Notes: generated by a model from the letters alone, not told the origin. A stretch of DNA of 64,000 nt from Thermosynechococcus sp. CL-1 (GCF_008386235.1 NZ_CP040671.1:1180001-1244000); one strand, 5' to 3'. Shown: positions 34,798-43,564, counted from the stretch's first letter. Numbers and translations: made by a program.

Positions 34798-35097
34798 TCA
34801 AATTTGCTCCTTGTCAAGGCTGTCAGCCGCTGTTTGAGACAGCAAATAAAACCCCAGAAAGGCAAACATCATGGCAGCGATCGCCTTGACCACCTTCACG
34901 GGGATCAATGTGGCAATCCCACTGCCCAAAAGCACACCGAAAAACGTTGTACACACCAAGCCAGAGGCCACGCCTAGAAAGACAGCGGTAGCGGAGCGGG
35001 CATTACTCCCTAAAGTAATCGCCACCAGTTGACTCTTGTCCCCCAGTTCTGACAAGAAAACAATCGCAAAACTCACGGCAAAGGATTGCCAGTCCAT
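34798..35097 (-). CDS. half-size UPF0016 (GDT1/Mnx-type) transporter
   Basis: 99 aa with three hydrophobic segments and one E-x-G-D-(K/R)-(S/T) motif (FLSELGDKSQLVAITLGS). Full-length relatives (Mnx/PAM71, about 200 aa) carry two such motifs and move Mn2+ or Ca2+ out of the cytosol to the thylakoid lumen. This single-repeat form must work as an oligomer or with a second half encoded elsewhere; no partner is adjacent. It is followed at 134 bp by the Fur-like regulator on the same strand, an attractive but unproven regulatory link. Confidence 0.88.
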   Translation of the reverse strand: MDWQSFAVSFAIVFLSELGDKSQLVAITLGSNARSATAVFLGVASGLVCTTFFGVLLGSGIATLIPVKVVKAIAAMMFAFLGFYLLSQTAADSLDKEQI

Positions 35098-35259
35098 CCA
35101 ATTTCTCCAAAGATGTTGCTGCTATAGGGCAGATTAACGGTATGAGCAGTTGCGGTCAACGATCGCTAGTGGCGCAGGGTGGCAGGATCAGCTTAAAACA
35201 AGTTACAATTCTTAACATCAATTCTGCTTATAGCCCTGTTCTAAATGGCGGAGGTGCTC

Positions 35260-36240
35260 ATGTTGAATACCACTACTGACGGATCGAGCGCGATCGCACC
35301 GGACACCACCTCCTTGAGCAGTCTGGCACAGGCTTGGGCAAAGCGCTATATTACCAACCTCAACACCACCGCCCTTGCGGAGGATGATCCAGCGGTGGTT
35401 GCCCCTCGGCTCTTGGCCGAATTGCGGAATGCCAGTGTCAAGGCTTGGCAGCGCACCGAAGGCTTCTTGGCCGCAGAGATGATTCGCCATGGCATCCCAG
35501 CGGAACTGGTGGATCCTTGGAGCATCTCCAAAGACATCCATGACATTTATCAGCGCACCCTCAAACTCTACGAAGCCGGCAAGGGCACCCAGCAAATGAC
35601 CGCCAAGCTGGCTAGTGCCATCAGTGAGATTCGCCGCCGCTATACTGCCGTCGATCCGCGGGTGATTGGCTTTGTCAGTATGCAGTTTCACCACACGGGG
35701 GTATTACTGCTAGAAGTGGCACCAACGAGCCAACGTCCGATCCTCAGTAGCTTCTTCAAAGTCATTGATGATCACCTCTACCTGCCCTTGCACCGTGCCT
35801 ATAACGCAGCAGCCAACTACGACTACAATGATCCGGCCTTGGCTTTAGTGCGCCATCTGTTGCCCCAGAGCACGGCGATCGCTACCGCTATTTGTGATCG
35901 TGTTGCCGAACTCAACCCCCAGCACCGCTGTTTTAGTGGCCCTTTGACCCAAGCCAGTGTGCGTGTTTCCAGTATTCGCGATGTCGAGATGTTCCAAATC
36001 TACCTCTGGGTATGTCTTTTGGAGCAAAGCCTTGGGGCGCTGCAACGGGAACTCTTTCCCCTGTGTTTGATGCTTTATCCTTCGCTGAATGTGACATGGG
36101 AGCTAGTGTTTCAAATGGTGCACCTTTTGGGTAAGGAAATACAAACCCGTGCCGCTGGCTATGATACAAGTGTTTTTACCCCCTACTATCTATCTCTCCG
36201 AGAAATGTTTGATCCCAAGATTTTTCAAGGACTCCTATGA
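35260..36240 (+). CDS. conserved cyanobacterial protein of unknown function (326 aa)
   Basis: Started at ATG 35260, 6 bases after a GGAGGTGC SD; the longer frame from 35245 covers the SD. Mostly helical, soluble (SLSSLAQAWAKRYITNLNTT, HDIYQRTLKLYEAGKG, EISEIRRRYTAVDPRVIGFV-like). It ends YYLSLREMFDPKIFQGLL. I recognise no domain. Its last codon overlaps the start of the next gene (ATGA at 36237), so it forms an operon with the small membrane protein, perhaps continuing into sasA after 114 bp. Confidence 0.8.
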   Translation: MLNTTTDGSSAIAPDTTSLSSLAQAWAKRYITNLNTTALAEDDPAVVAPRLLAELRNASVKAWQRTEGFLAAEMIRHGIPAELVDPWSISKDIHDIYQRTLKLYEAGKGTQQMTAKLASAISEIRRRYTAVDPRVIGFVSMQFHHTGVLLLEVAPTSQRPILSSFFKVIDDHLYLPLHRAYNAAANYDYNDPALALVRHLLPQSTAIATAICDRVAELNPQHRCFSGPLTQASVRVSSIRDVEMFQIYLWVCLLEQSLGALQRELFPLCLMLYPSLNVTWELVFQMVHLLGKEIQTRAAGYDTSVFTPYYLSLREMFDPKIFQGLL

Positions 36241-36563
36241 TTCCCAATTTGCAGCAGGTTTCTCTCTCCCCCATTGCCATTGCGGGGTCTGGTCTGTGGG
36301 CGATCGCCCTGTACTGGGGCTTTTATCCCACGGGGCAAGCCTTAATACAGCGTTTAGTGACGTGGCTAGGGGGTGAAGCAAACCAAAGTGCCGAATTCTG
36401 GGCAGGAATGGTGGGGCTAGTTCCCTTTATTCTGGTGGGGACGGGTTGCTTTATCCTCTGTAGTTTGGGCTTGGGGCAAAGTTGGGCCTTGAGTTTAGGC
36501 CTGATGGCAACGATCGGTGGGGCAATCTACGAACTTGGCCGGCGGGATGGCCAGCAATCTTAA
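36237..36563 (+). CDS. small membrane protein of unknown function (108 aa)
   Basis: Starts in an ATGA overlap with the preceding gene. Hydrophobic segments at about 12-30, 55-75 and 78-98 (AIAGSGLWAIALYWGFYP, AGMVGLVPFILVGTGCFILC, WALSLGLMATIGGAIYELG). No known family. It precedes sasA on the same strand. Confidence 0.72.
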   Translation: MIPNLQQVSLSPIAIAGSGLWAIALYWGFYPTGQALIQRLVTWLGGEANQSAEFWAGMVGLVPFILVGTGCFILCSLGLGQSWALSLGLMATIGGAIYELGRRDGQQS

Positions 36564-36677
36564 GTTGGGTTGCGAGGGAGAATCCGCTAACATTTAGTTA
36601 ATCTTTTGATTGCTCTCTAGTGTTTCCTGTCCAGGAAGCGCCATTCATTGCCCTTGAGAATACTCACCGGTGATTCA

Positions 36678-37820
36678 ATGAAAGCGTCTGCGGATGCCAG
36701 TTCTACCCAAGAAACGACACCGCCGCTCAGTTTGCTCCTGTTTGTTGCCAATCGTCCGGGCGATGAAGAGGAAACCGCTGCTATTCAAGCCCACATTCAG
36801 CAACTGCCCTCGAACTTTGGCTTTGAGTTAAAAGTGGTGCCCATAGGTGAGCAGCCCTATCTCCTAGAGGAGTACAAGCTGGTTGCCACGCCTGCCTTGA
36901 TTAAAGTCCGCCCTGAACCGCGTCAAACCCTTGCTGGTCGCAAGCTACTGCAAAAGGTGGACTATTGGTGGCCGCGCTGGCAGCGGGAAGTGGCTCTTGG
37001 CCTACAGGCAGATATGCAAAAGTCGGCAGCGGAGCAGTCCGATTGCTCCATGGAACTCAGCCGCCTCAAGGATGAGCTGTTTCAACTGCGTCAAGAGCGC
37101 GATCGCCTTGCCGAACAACTGCAATTCAAAGATCGGATTATTGGCTTGCTGGCCCATGAGTTGCGTAACCCCCTCACTGCTGTTGGCATTGCCCTTGAAA
37201 CCCTCGAGGCCAACCTTCAGGAAGAGAGCACTCAGCAACTCCATATTGAGGACATCCAACGCCTGTTTCACCATGCCCGCAGTCAAACCCAGATGATGGG
37301 ACAACTGATTACGGATTTACTCTTAGCGGCGCGCGGGCCCCAAGACAAACTGCAAATTATGGCACGGCAACTGGATCTGCGACAACTGTGCCAAGAAACG
37401 GTTGAGGATGTGCGCCTCAATTTTGAACGTAAAAAGCAGCACTTTACCACCGACATTCCCTTGGATTTACCCTTGGTCTATGGCGATGGCGATCGCATTC
37501 GTCAGGTCCTTGTCAACCTGCTGGACAATGCCTGTAAATACACTCCTGCAGGGGGCAAAATTCACCTCAGTGCCTTTCACCGCATGACTCAAAAAGTACA
37601 AGTTACCGTCTGTGACACTGGCCCCGGTATTCCCATTGAGCAGCAGGAAAAAATTTTTGGCGAGACGGTTCGCCTCGATCGCGATCGCACCATTGAAGGC
37701 TATGGCATTGGCCTTGCCCTTTGCCGCCAAATTATTCGTATGCACTACGGCCAGATTTGGGTGGACTCCCAACCGGGAAAAGGCAGTTGCTTTCACTTCA
37801 CACTGCCCGTTTATAGCTAG
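36678..37820 (+). CDS. sasA: circadian clock output histidine kinase SasA
   Basis: 380 aa from ATG 36678 (MKASADASSTQETTPPLSLL). The N-terminal about 100 residues are the KaiB-like thioredoxin-fold sensor (LLFVANRPGDEEETAAIQAH, LVATPALIKVRPEPRQTLAG). It binds KaiC. A coiled linker precedes the HisKA domain with phospho-acceptor His160 in LAHELRNPLTAVG. The HATPase domain shows the N box VLVNLLDNACKYTPAGGKI, G1 VCDTGPGIPIEQQEKIF and G2 GYGIGLALCRQII. SasA phosphorylates RpaA for daily gene-expression rhythms. The stop shares CTAG with the convergent gene. kaiABC are not in the window. Confidence 0.97.
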   Translation: MKASADASSTQETTPPLSLLLFVANRPGDEEETAAIQAHIQQLPSNFGFELKVVPIGEQPYLLEEYKLVATPALIKVRPEPRQTLAGRKLLQKVDYWWPRWQREVALGLQADMQKSAAEQSDCSMELSRLKDELFQLRQERDRLAEQLQFKDRIIGLLAHELRNPLTAVGIALETLEANLQEESTQQLHIEDIQRLFHHARSQTQMMGQLITDLLLAARGPQDKLQIMARQLDLRQLCQETVEDVRLNFERKKQHFTTDIPLDLPLVYGDGDRIRQVLVNLLDNACKYTPAGGKIHLSAFHRMTQKVQVTVCDTGPGIPIEQQEKIFGETVRLDRDRTIEGYGIGLALCRQIIRMHYGQIWVDSQPGKGSCFHFTLPVYS

Positions 37821-38776
37821 CGCTGCCCTTCCTTGACCATGCGGGCGATCGTTTCAGCACGCAGATAGGGATCAGGCCCGAAGGGCAAAATTTCGTAGAA
37901 CTCGTTATCTGGCAAGCGCATCAGTTGTAGGGATTCCTGCTCGCGATAGATCACATAGACTCCCGGTGGCCATGTTTTGGCACTGCGCACTGGCACAGGA
38001 ATGTCACGGCGCTCTTCGCCAACGCAGGCAAGGCGTACCACCTGTGTATTGGGACGATAGACCACCTTATCTTCACGGGTGCGCCGAAATAAAAAGCGAT
38101 CCAAAACCTTGGGTAGAATCTCTGTTTCTGTGCCCCCCAATTGCAAATTCAAATCCAGTAATTTGTCTTCAAGGGTGAGTTCAATGATGTGGGGTTCAGG
38201 GACGAGGGGTTGGGAGTGAATCTCAGTGGTCTCTTGGGGTGGTTCGGCGGTAGGTTTCACCTTCTGGACAATTTGGCTGATGTATTCCAGATCCACTGTC
38301 GTGATTTTCTTAAAGGTGACAAACCAAGAGAGCAAACTAATGGCTATCCCCGGTTCCAATGTCGTAATCAAGGTTGCTAGATCCAAGTCATCAAGGCGAA
38401 TGGCCTTAAGAGCAGCATCGGTTTGACCCAAGACAATGGCTTGATCCCCTGCACTTAAGTGCTTGAGACTGCCGTAGAGCAATCCCAAATCAATGGTTTC
38501 TTGACAGCCTTGGGTGGAAATGCGATAGGTGATGTCGTAGAGCCAATCCAGTGTCACCAAGTCATGGTTGAGCATCCAGAGGGCAAAGTTAAAGGCCGTT
38601 TGGGGAAAGGCAGCTTGGGCAATGCTTTTGACAATGACTTGGGCGCGATCGCGCTGGAGCAAGGTAAGTAAGGCTGCTTGCTTGTCTGCCTTGATTGTCA
38701 GTTCATGGTAGCCAAGGAGCGCTTGGAACAATTCCTGATCACTGGGCAGTAATCGAATGGCTGCTGGAGGAGTCAT
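37817..38776 (-). CDS. conserved cyanobacterial protein of unknown function (319 aa)
   Basis: Started at ATG 38776 (MTPPAAIRLLPSDQELFQAL), which has GGAGG just before it; the longer frame has a low-quality leader. The N-terminal half is helical (AFNFALWMLNHDLVTLDWLY, LDLATLITTLEPGIAISLLS), then a charged linker (KVKPTAEPPQETTEIHSQPL). The C-terminal half is beta-rich (TQVVRLACVGEERRDIPVPV, WPPGVYVIYREQESLQLMRL). I do not recognise the family. Convergent with sasA, sharing its stop tetranucleotide. Confidence 0.78.
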   Translation of the reverse strand: MTPPAAIRLLPSDQELFQALLGYHELTIKADKQAALLTLLQRDRAQVIVKSIAQAAFPQTAFNFALWMLNHDLVTLDWLYDITYRISTQGCQETIDLGLLYGSLKHLSAGDQAIVLGQTDAALKAIRLDDLDLATLITTLEPGIAISLLSWFVTFKKITTVDLEYISQIVQKVKPTAEPPQETTEIHSQPLVPEPHIIELTLEDKLLDLNLQLGGTETEILPKVLDRFLFRRTREDKVVYRPNTQVVRLACVGEERRDIPVPVRSAKTWPPGVYVIYREQESLQLMRLPDNEFYEILPFGPDPYLRAETIARMVKEGQR

Positions 38777-38889
38777 AAGCTTTAGTGTCGCAGATTCGTG
38801 TGACCCATTGCCCCTCACCCCATGATGAACGATCCAAAAGGCAACCCTAGCCCTTAATTCCACTATAGAGGGTGGTTAGAATATCTATG

Positions 38890-39906
38890 CTATCCCCTTA
38901 CCTTTGCTTCCAATTGGCGCACTCGCTTGAGGAGATCCGGCAGTTGCTTCACTGCGGCTGAAACCTTGAGGTAGAGGGTTTGATCCATGGCTGGAATCCC
39001 CCCCATGCGGCTATCTGGGGGGACAGAGCTACTGATGCCGGATTTGGCGGAGACAATGGTGCGATCGCCAATGGTCAAATGACCCGCTGCCCCCACCTGC
39101 CCAGCAAGGACGACGTGATTACCAATGTGGGTCGACCCGGCCAAGCCCACTTGGGCACAGAGAATCGAATTTTCACCAATGGTGCAGTTGTGAGCCACCA
39201 TTGTCAGGTTGTCAATTTTCGTGCCATCCGCCACGCTGGTTTCCCCTAAGGTGGCGCGATCAATCGTTGTGCCGGCACCGATTTCCACATCATTGCCAAT
39301 GACCACGGTGCCCACTTGGGGAATTTTATAGTGGCGACCATCGGGCAGAGGCACATAGCCAAAACCATCACTACCCAGAACGACACTGTTTTGCAGAATG
39401 ACGCGATCGCCCAATTGCACCCGCTCCCGCAAGGCACAGTGGCTATAGATACGGCAATCGGCGCCAACCACCACATCATCGTAGAGCGTGCAATGACTAT
39501 CAATTATCGTGCGATCGCCAATGCGCACGCGATCGCCAATCACGGTATAGGCACCAATGGTCACCTCAGCTCCCAAGACGACATTGGCTCCCAGAATTGC
39601 CGTCGGGTGAATTTTGGCGGAGGGTTTGGGTTGCGGATAAAACCATTCAATACATTTGGCAAAGGCAAGGTAGGGATGGGGCACCCGCAGCAGGGGACAG
39701 GCTGCTTCCCCTTGAAAATCGGGACGGACAAACACAGCAGCCGCTGCCGTGGTCTGCAATAGAGCGGTGTACTTCGGATTGGCTAGAAAGGAGATGTCTG
39801 TTGCTGTTGCTGTTTCGAGGGGGGCTACCCCCAAAACGGGGCGATCGCCCTGCTCTGGACAGTCGAGGGTTGCCCCAAACCGTTCAGCCACCTCTGCCAA
39901 CCGCAT
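38890..39906 (-). CDS. lpxD: UDP-3-O-(3-hydroxymyristoyl)glucosamine N-acyltransferase
   Basis: 338 aa. N-terminal uridine-binding domain with DISFLANPKYTALLQTT, then a long left-handed beta-helix of hexapeptide repeats (ILGANVVLGAEVTIGAYTVI, GDRVRIGDRTIIDSHCTLYD). The catalytic His is in MVAHNCTIGENSILC, and VVLGSDGFGYVPLPDGRHYK is the LpxD-specific loop. It ends with a helix (LPDLLKRVRQLEAKV). It catalyses the third step of lipid A assembly. The other lpx genes are not next to it. Confidence 0.95.
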   Translation of the reverse strand: MRLAEVAERFGATLDCPEQGDRPVLGVAPLETATATDISFLANPKYTALLQTTAAAAVFVRPDFQGEAACPLLRVPHPYLAFAKCIEWFYPQPKPSAKIHPTAILGANVVLGAEVTIGAYTVIGDRVRIGDRTIIDSHCTLYDDVVVGADCRIYSHCALRERVQLGDRVILQNSVVLGSDGFGYVPLPDGRHYKIPQVGTVVIGNDVEIGAGTTIDRATLGETSVADGTKIDNLTMVAHNCTIGENSILCAQVGLAGSTHIGNHVVLAGQVGAAGHLTIGDRTIVSAKSGISSSVPPDSRMGGIPAMDQTLYLKVSAAVKQLPDLLKRVRQLEAKVRG

Positions 39907-40110
39907 CTTGCCGTCCTCATCATCGAACTTAAGTTTTAGCTCAGTCTATCAGGTCTCGTTTGTGAAACCAATCAAGAATTTAGTGAAATCGTTCATGCTG
40001 AACATTTTATCCTTTGCACGGGTGATATTCATTGAGTGGCAACTTTGTCAATGTGTTTGTTATATTTTTTAACACGTATGCCCGATAACATGGAGTAAGG
40101 AGTACGTTCT

Positions 40111-40296
40111 ATGGAGCAACGCTTCCCCGAACTGAATGTTGACCTCAGCTTTGAACAGGAGTTTCAAATGCGGGTGATGGAGGAGCAAGTGAGTGCCATG
40201 AGCCTTCAGGAAGCTCGTGAGCTACTGTTGCAAGCCTCTCGCCTATTGATGATGAAAGACAACGTCATTCGCTCCTTGGTCAAACGCGCTGCCTAG
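40111..40296 (+). CDS. nblA: phycobilisome degradation protein NblA
   Basis: 61 aa, typical NblA size. LSFEQEFQMRVMEEQVSAMS, LQEARELLLQASRLLMMKDN and VIRSLVKRA match the two-helix NblA fold. NblA bridges phycobilisomes to a Clp chaperone partner during nutrient starvation. SD TAAGGAG lies 8 bases before ATG. The 204-bp upstream region is AT-rich, as expected for a stress-controlled promoter, but I could not define -35/-10 with confidence. Confidence 0.93.
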   Translation: MEQRFPELNVDLSFEQEFQMRVMEEQVSAMSLQEARELLLQASRLLMMKDNVIRSLVKRAA

Positions 40297-40298
40297 GT

Positions 40299-40310
40299 CA
40301 CACATGTGTG
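40299..40310. repeat. 12-bp perfect palindrome just after nblA
   Basis: CACACATGTGTG begins 2 bp after the nblA stop codon, followed by a pyrimidine-rich tract (CCTCTTTCTCC). It could be a weak terminator/mRNA 3' stabiliser or a protein-binding site. Confidence 0.5.
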
Positions 40311-40367
40311 GGACGGACCTCTTTCTCCACCTTGCTTCCTCCGTCGAATCAAGTAGGGGATAGTGGC

Positions 40368-41114
40368 CTACCACGCACGGGGCTGAAACTGCGGGTCGTT
40401 GAGAATCGTCACCCCATCCCCCGACTGCGCCAACACAAACAAACCTTGCCGATAAGCGTAGCGAGCCACCTCGGGCGGCACAATCATCCCTGCCACGGTA
40501 CCCAAGAGTTTCGTGCCACGATACTGGTGAGCTAGACGGCGAAATTTCGCAATCCGCTCTAAATGCTCATCAACATCCCCTTGGCTAAGTTTTGTTTTCA
40601 CTTCGACGAGAACGGCTTCATCGGTGTTAACGACCAACAGATCAATTTCTAAACTCTCGTTGCCGTCTTGAAGAATCACATCACTGTAGAGTTGAGAAAC
40701 AGCAATTCCCCGACTCTGAAATAAGCGCAACACGGCTGGGCGGACTTGCCACTCCACAAACTCCCCAAGGCGATTGCCCAGTTTGCCAATTTGTTGGTTG
40801 AGCTGCCGTGCTTCTTCTCGGAGCAACCGTTCCGTTTCTTGAAAACGCCGGTCAGTCTCTTGGAACCGCCGATCTGTTTCTTGAAATTGCCGTTCAGTCT
40901 GCTGAAAAAGCCGGTCTGTTTCTTGAAAACGTTGAGCCGTTTCCTGAAATCGCTGTTCAAGATCCTGAAAACGCCGGTCAGTCTCTTGAAATCGCCGATC
41001 TGTTTCTTGAAATTGTCGCTCGGTTTCCTGAAATCGGCGTTCTGTTTCCTTTTGAGCCTCCAGTAGCTCTGCCAATAATCGCCAAACATCTTCAGGGGTG
41101 TATGCCTGTGTCAT
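40368..41114 (-). CDS. DUF3782-like coiled-coil PD-(D/E)XK protein
   Basis: 248 aa from ATG 41114 (MTQAYTPEDVWRLLAELLEA). Residues about 20-100 are heptads RFQETDR/RFQETER repeated about 11 times, a long coiled coil written in near-identical 21-nt DNA units. The C-terminal domain has GEFVEWQVRPAVLRLFQSRG, then ESLEIDLLVVNTDEAVLVEV KTKLSQGDVDEHL. The Asp...Glu-x-Lys set is that of the PD-(D/E)XK nuclease superfamily, which DUF3782 belongs to. Many copies occur in cyanobacterial genomes; role unknown, possibly DNA-end related. It converges on nblA. Confidence 0.85.
   Translation of the reverse strand: MTQAYTPEDVWRLLAELLEAQKETERRFQETERQFQETDRRFQETDRRFQDLEQRFQETAQRFQETDRLFQQTERQFQETDRRFQETDRRFQETERLLREEARQLNQQIGKLGNRLGEFVEWQVRPAVLRLFQSRGIAVSQLYSDVILQDGNESLEIDLLVVNTDEAVLVEVKTKLSQGDVDEHLERIAKFRRLAHQYRGTKLLGTVAGMIVPPEVARYAYRQGLFVLAQSGDGVTILNDPQFQPRAW
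40805..41060 (-). repeat. 21-nt tandem repeats encoding RFQETDR heptads
   Basis: About eleven imperfect 21-nt units, plus-strand core TTTCTTGAAA..CGCCG or TTCCTGAAATCG, lie inside the coiled-coil part of the DUF3782-like gene. Units differ mostly at the last two codons (DR/ER, QR, LF), so the number could vary between strains by slippage. Confidence 0.8.
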
Positions 41115-41352
41115 TCTGGATTGATAATTGCCAACAAACTGGTGCGTACACCTTACCATCATAACTTAGGAAACAATACAGAAGCTTGGTAGCCTCAACG
41201 CTTCAGTACGAGGGAAAAAACCCAAAAAGGACTTTAGTTCCAGAGGATATAATAAGAATAAGAATGAGGGCTGACCTTGGTGAAAAAAATAAGCGGTTAG
41301 AAGAAGCCTACTGTAAAAATTATTTGCGATCGCTCCCAAGAGGTATTGACTT

Positions 41353-41634
41353 ATGACTTGTCCACTGCTGCTGAGCGTGGTGTTGCTGGGGATATGTTAT
41401 CCCTTGGCCACGTTGGCGACTCCCCTGCCCCCGATCTTTAATCCCATTTCCCCGACCACTGGCTTTGAATCCTCGGAAATGAACCGCCTTTGGCAAAATC
41501 AGTGGCGTTCTAAAGACCGCCGTGAGGCCAGTACGACGCTGCAACCATCCGCTGACAAGGTGCTGCAAATTGAAGTGGATGGCCAACTCCTGACACCCAG
41601 CCAAGCTCAACAACTCCTACTGCGCCAAGAATAA
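41353..41634 (+). CDS. small exported protein of unknown function (93 aa)
   Basis: An N-terminal signal peptide (MTCPLLLSVVLLGICYPLAT LATP) is followed by a short mature part with NRLWQNQWRSKDRREASTTL and VLQIEVDGQLLTPSQAQQLL. A cysteine at residue 15 is followed by YPLA, not a clear lipobox. No family recognised. It sits 54 bp upstream of the exported SOD gene on the same strand, so the two may be co-transcribed. Confidence 0.65.
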   Translation: MTCPLLLSVVLLGICYPLATLATPLPPIFNPISPTTGFESSEMNRLWQNQWRSKDRREASTTLQPSADKVLQIEVDGQLLTPSQAQQLLLRQE

Positions 41635-41688
41635 TCCTGCGGAACTTAAAGACTTAAACTATTAGCGGGAACATTTCACGTACTCGCT

Positions 41689-42411
41689 ATGCCCCTAACC
41701 CGTCGTCAAACCCTTGGCCTTCTCGTCGGCAGTGCCGCTACACTCTGGTTGCGATCGCGCCCAGCCGTGGCTGAAGGTGAGCCGTCAGAAATTTATACGC
41801 TGCCGCCTTTGCCCTACGGCTACGATGCCCTAGAGCCAGTGATTGATGCGCAGACGATGCAGCTACACCACGACAAACACCATGCGGCCTATGTGAAGAC
41901 GCTGAACAAGGCACTCACACCCTACCGTCAATGGCACGGCCTAGCCATCGAAGACCTCCTGCGTCACATTGGCCAACTACCCACCGCCATCCAACAAACC
42001 GTGCGCAACCACGGCGGCGGCCATGCCAACCATTCCCTCTTTTGGCAAAGTATGGCACCGAATGGGGGCGGTGAACCCACGGGGGAGTTGGCCACAGCAA
42101 TTGCAGCCACCTTTGGCTCGTTCTCAGCGTTTCAAACCCAGTTTCAGCAGGCAGGTCTAAAGCACTTTGGCAGTGGCTGGGTCTGGCTTGTGCTGACGCC
42201 CCAAGGAAATCTGGCCATTACCACCACACTGAACCAAGATTCGCCGCTGATGCAAGGGCAAGTGCCGATCTTGGGCAATGATTTGTGGGAGCATGCCTAC
42301 TACCTGACCTATCGCAACCGTCGCGATCAGTACCTAGAGGCTTGGTGGCAGGTGGTTAATTGGCCTTGGCTGAGCGATCGCTACGCCCAGATGCGCGCTC
42401 TTTTGACTTAG
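41689..42411 (+). CDS. sodA: exported Fe/Mn superoxide dismutase, Mn-type
   Basis: 240 aa. A Tat-type leader begins the protein (PLTRRQTLGLLVGSAATLWL) and a cleavage region AVAEGEP precedes the SOD fold (YTLPPLPYGYDALEPVIDAQ). Metal ligands are in MQLHHDKHHAAYV, HGGGHANHSLFWQSM and DLWEHAYYLTY. Residues near GGGHANHS and NQDSPLM fit the Mn form rather than Fe. The leader indicates action in the periplasm or thylakoid lumen/membrane side. The 3' end overlaps the convergent phoH gene by 56 bp. Confidence 0.92.
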   Translation: MPLTRRQTLGLLVGSAATLWLRSRPAVAEGEPSEIYTLPPLPYGYDALEPVIDAQTMQLHHDKHHAAYVKTLNKALTPYRQWHGLAIEDLLRHIGQLPTAIQQTVRNHGGGHANHSLFWQSMAPNGGGEPTGELATAIAATFGSFSAFQTQFQQAGLKHFGSGWVWLVLTPQGNLAITTTLNQDSPLMQGQVPILGNDLWEHAYYLTYRNRRDQYLEAWWQVVNWPWLSDRYAQMRALLT

Positions 42412-43378
42412 TAAGCAAGGCCTGCTCATGGCGATCGTAGGCATCAATAATTCGCTCGACAAGGGGATGGCGAATCACATCCCCCTTGGTTAGATAACAA
42501 AACGCGATCCCTTCGACATCTTTGAGAATTTTCGTGGCCACACTGAGGCCGGAGGTTTGATGTTCTGGTAGATCGGTTTGTGTCAAGTCCCCCGTTACCA
42601 CCAAGCAGGAGTTAAAACCAATGCGGGTCAAGACCATTTTCATCTGGGCAGGGGTGGTGTTCTGGGCCTCATCGAGGATGACAAAGGCATTATTGAGGGT
42701 ACGCCCTCGCATATAGGCCAAGGGAGCCACTTCAATCACCCCCCGCTCCATCAGGTTACTAATTTTCTCTGGCTCCACTAGTTCGTAGAGAGCATCGTAG
42801 AGGGGACGCAAATAGGGATCAATTTTTTGCTGTAAATCTCCCGGCAAAAAGCCGAGCCGCTCCCCTGCTTCCACCGCAGGCCGTGTCAAAATCAACCGCT
42901 CATAAGTACCCGACAGTAGCGCTTGGACGGCTAGAACGGTGGCCAAGAAGGTTTTGCCGGTGCCCGCTGGCCCAATGCCAAAGGTGAGTGTGTGGCTGCG
43001 AATGGCTTGAATGTACTGGCGCTGGCGAAAGGTTTTGGCACGAATAATGTCGCCGCGACGGGTGCGAGCCAGAATATCCTGTTGCAGCTCTTGGAGGGCT
43101 TCCCGCTGCTGGGTGTCGTAGGCATGGCGGACGGTGAGAATATCTACCCCAGACACAGGACGCCCCTCGCGCCAGAGGGTACCGAGGTCTTGAATCAGTT
43201 GTTGGCAGAGCTGGATTTGAGCAGGGGTACCAGTGATGTAGAGATCCCGCCCCCTTAAAACAAGGGTCGCCCCTGTTTGGGCGGCAAAGATGCGCAGGTT
43301 GGCTTCTTGCTCACCGACAAGGGCGATCGCACTCTCAGTGCTGTGGAGGTCAATCGTGAGGCTTTCCCTCGTGGTCAT
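42356..43378 (-). CDS. phoH: PhoH-like ATPase (YbeZ type)
   Basis: 340 aa from ATG 43378 (MTTRESLTIDLHSTESAIAL). P-loop GPAGTGKTFLATVLAVQALL, an Asp box AFVILDEAQNTTPAQMKMVL, and VVTGDLTQTDLP with RHPLVERIIDAYDRHEQ are all present. An N-terminal KH-like region precedes them. Homologues act with YbeY in rRNA processing or RNA decay. The final about 20 residues (basic tail) are encoded antisense to the last codons of the SOD gene. Upstream on the same strand is rpsU, 10 bp away, so it belongs to a ribosome-linked cluster (rpsP-khpA-rpsU-phoH). Confidence 0.93.
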   Translation of the reverse strand: MTTRESLTIDLHSTESAIALVGEQEANLRIFAAQTGATLVLRGRDLYITGTPAQIQLCQQLIQDLGTLWREGRPVSGVDILTVRHAYDTQQREALQELQQDILARTRRGDIIRAKTFRQRQYIQAIRSHTLTFGIGPAGTGKTFLATVLAVQALLSGTYERLILTRPAVEAGERLGFLPGDLQQKIDPYLRPLYDALYELVEPEKISNLMERGVIEVAPLAYMRGRTLNNAFVILDEAQNTTPAQMKMVLTRIGFNSCLVVTGDLTQTDLPEHQTSGLSVATKILKDVEGIAFCYLTKGDVIRHPLVERIIDAYDRHEQALLTKSKERASGRSDRSAKAN

Positions 43379-43387
43379 ACCCAAGGC

Positions 43388-43561
43388 TTAGCGATTGCGC
43401 TTGCGGGCGGCCTCCTGTTTGCGTTTGCGGCGCAGGCTGGGTTTCTCGTAACGTTCACGCCGTTTGACTTCCGAAAGAATGCCCGCTTTTTGGATTTTTT
43501 TCTTGAATCGCCGTAGAGCGGACTCAATGGATTCATTTTCACCTAAACGCACTTCAGACAC
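43388..43561 (-). CDS. rpsU: 30S ribosomal protein S21
   Basis: 57 aa, GTG start at 43561, read directly from the minus strand. [40 protein letters not shown] and [17 protein letters not shown] is a canonical bS21, highly basic at the C-terminus. It lies 3 bp after the khpA stop and 9 bp before phoH, so it is part of a tight cluster. Confidence 0.95.
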   Translation of the reverse strand: MSEVRLGENESIESALRRFKKKIQKAGILSEVKRRERYEKPSLRRKRKQEAARKRNR

Positions 43562-43564
43562 GCG

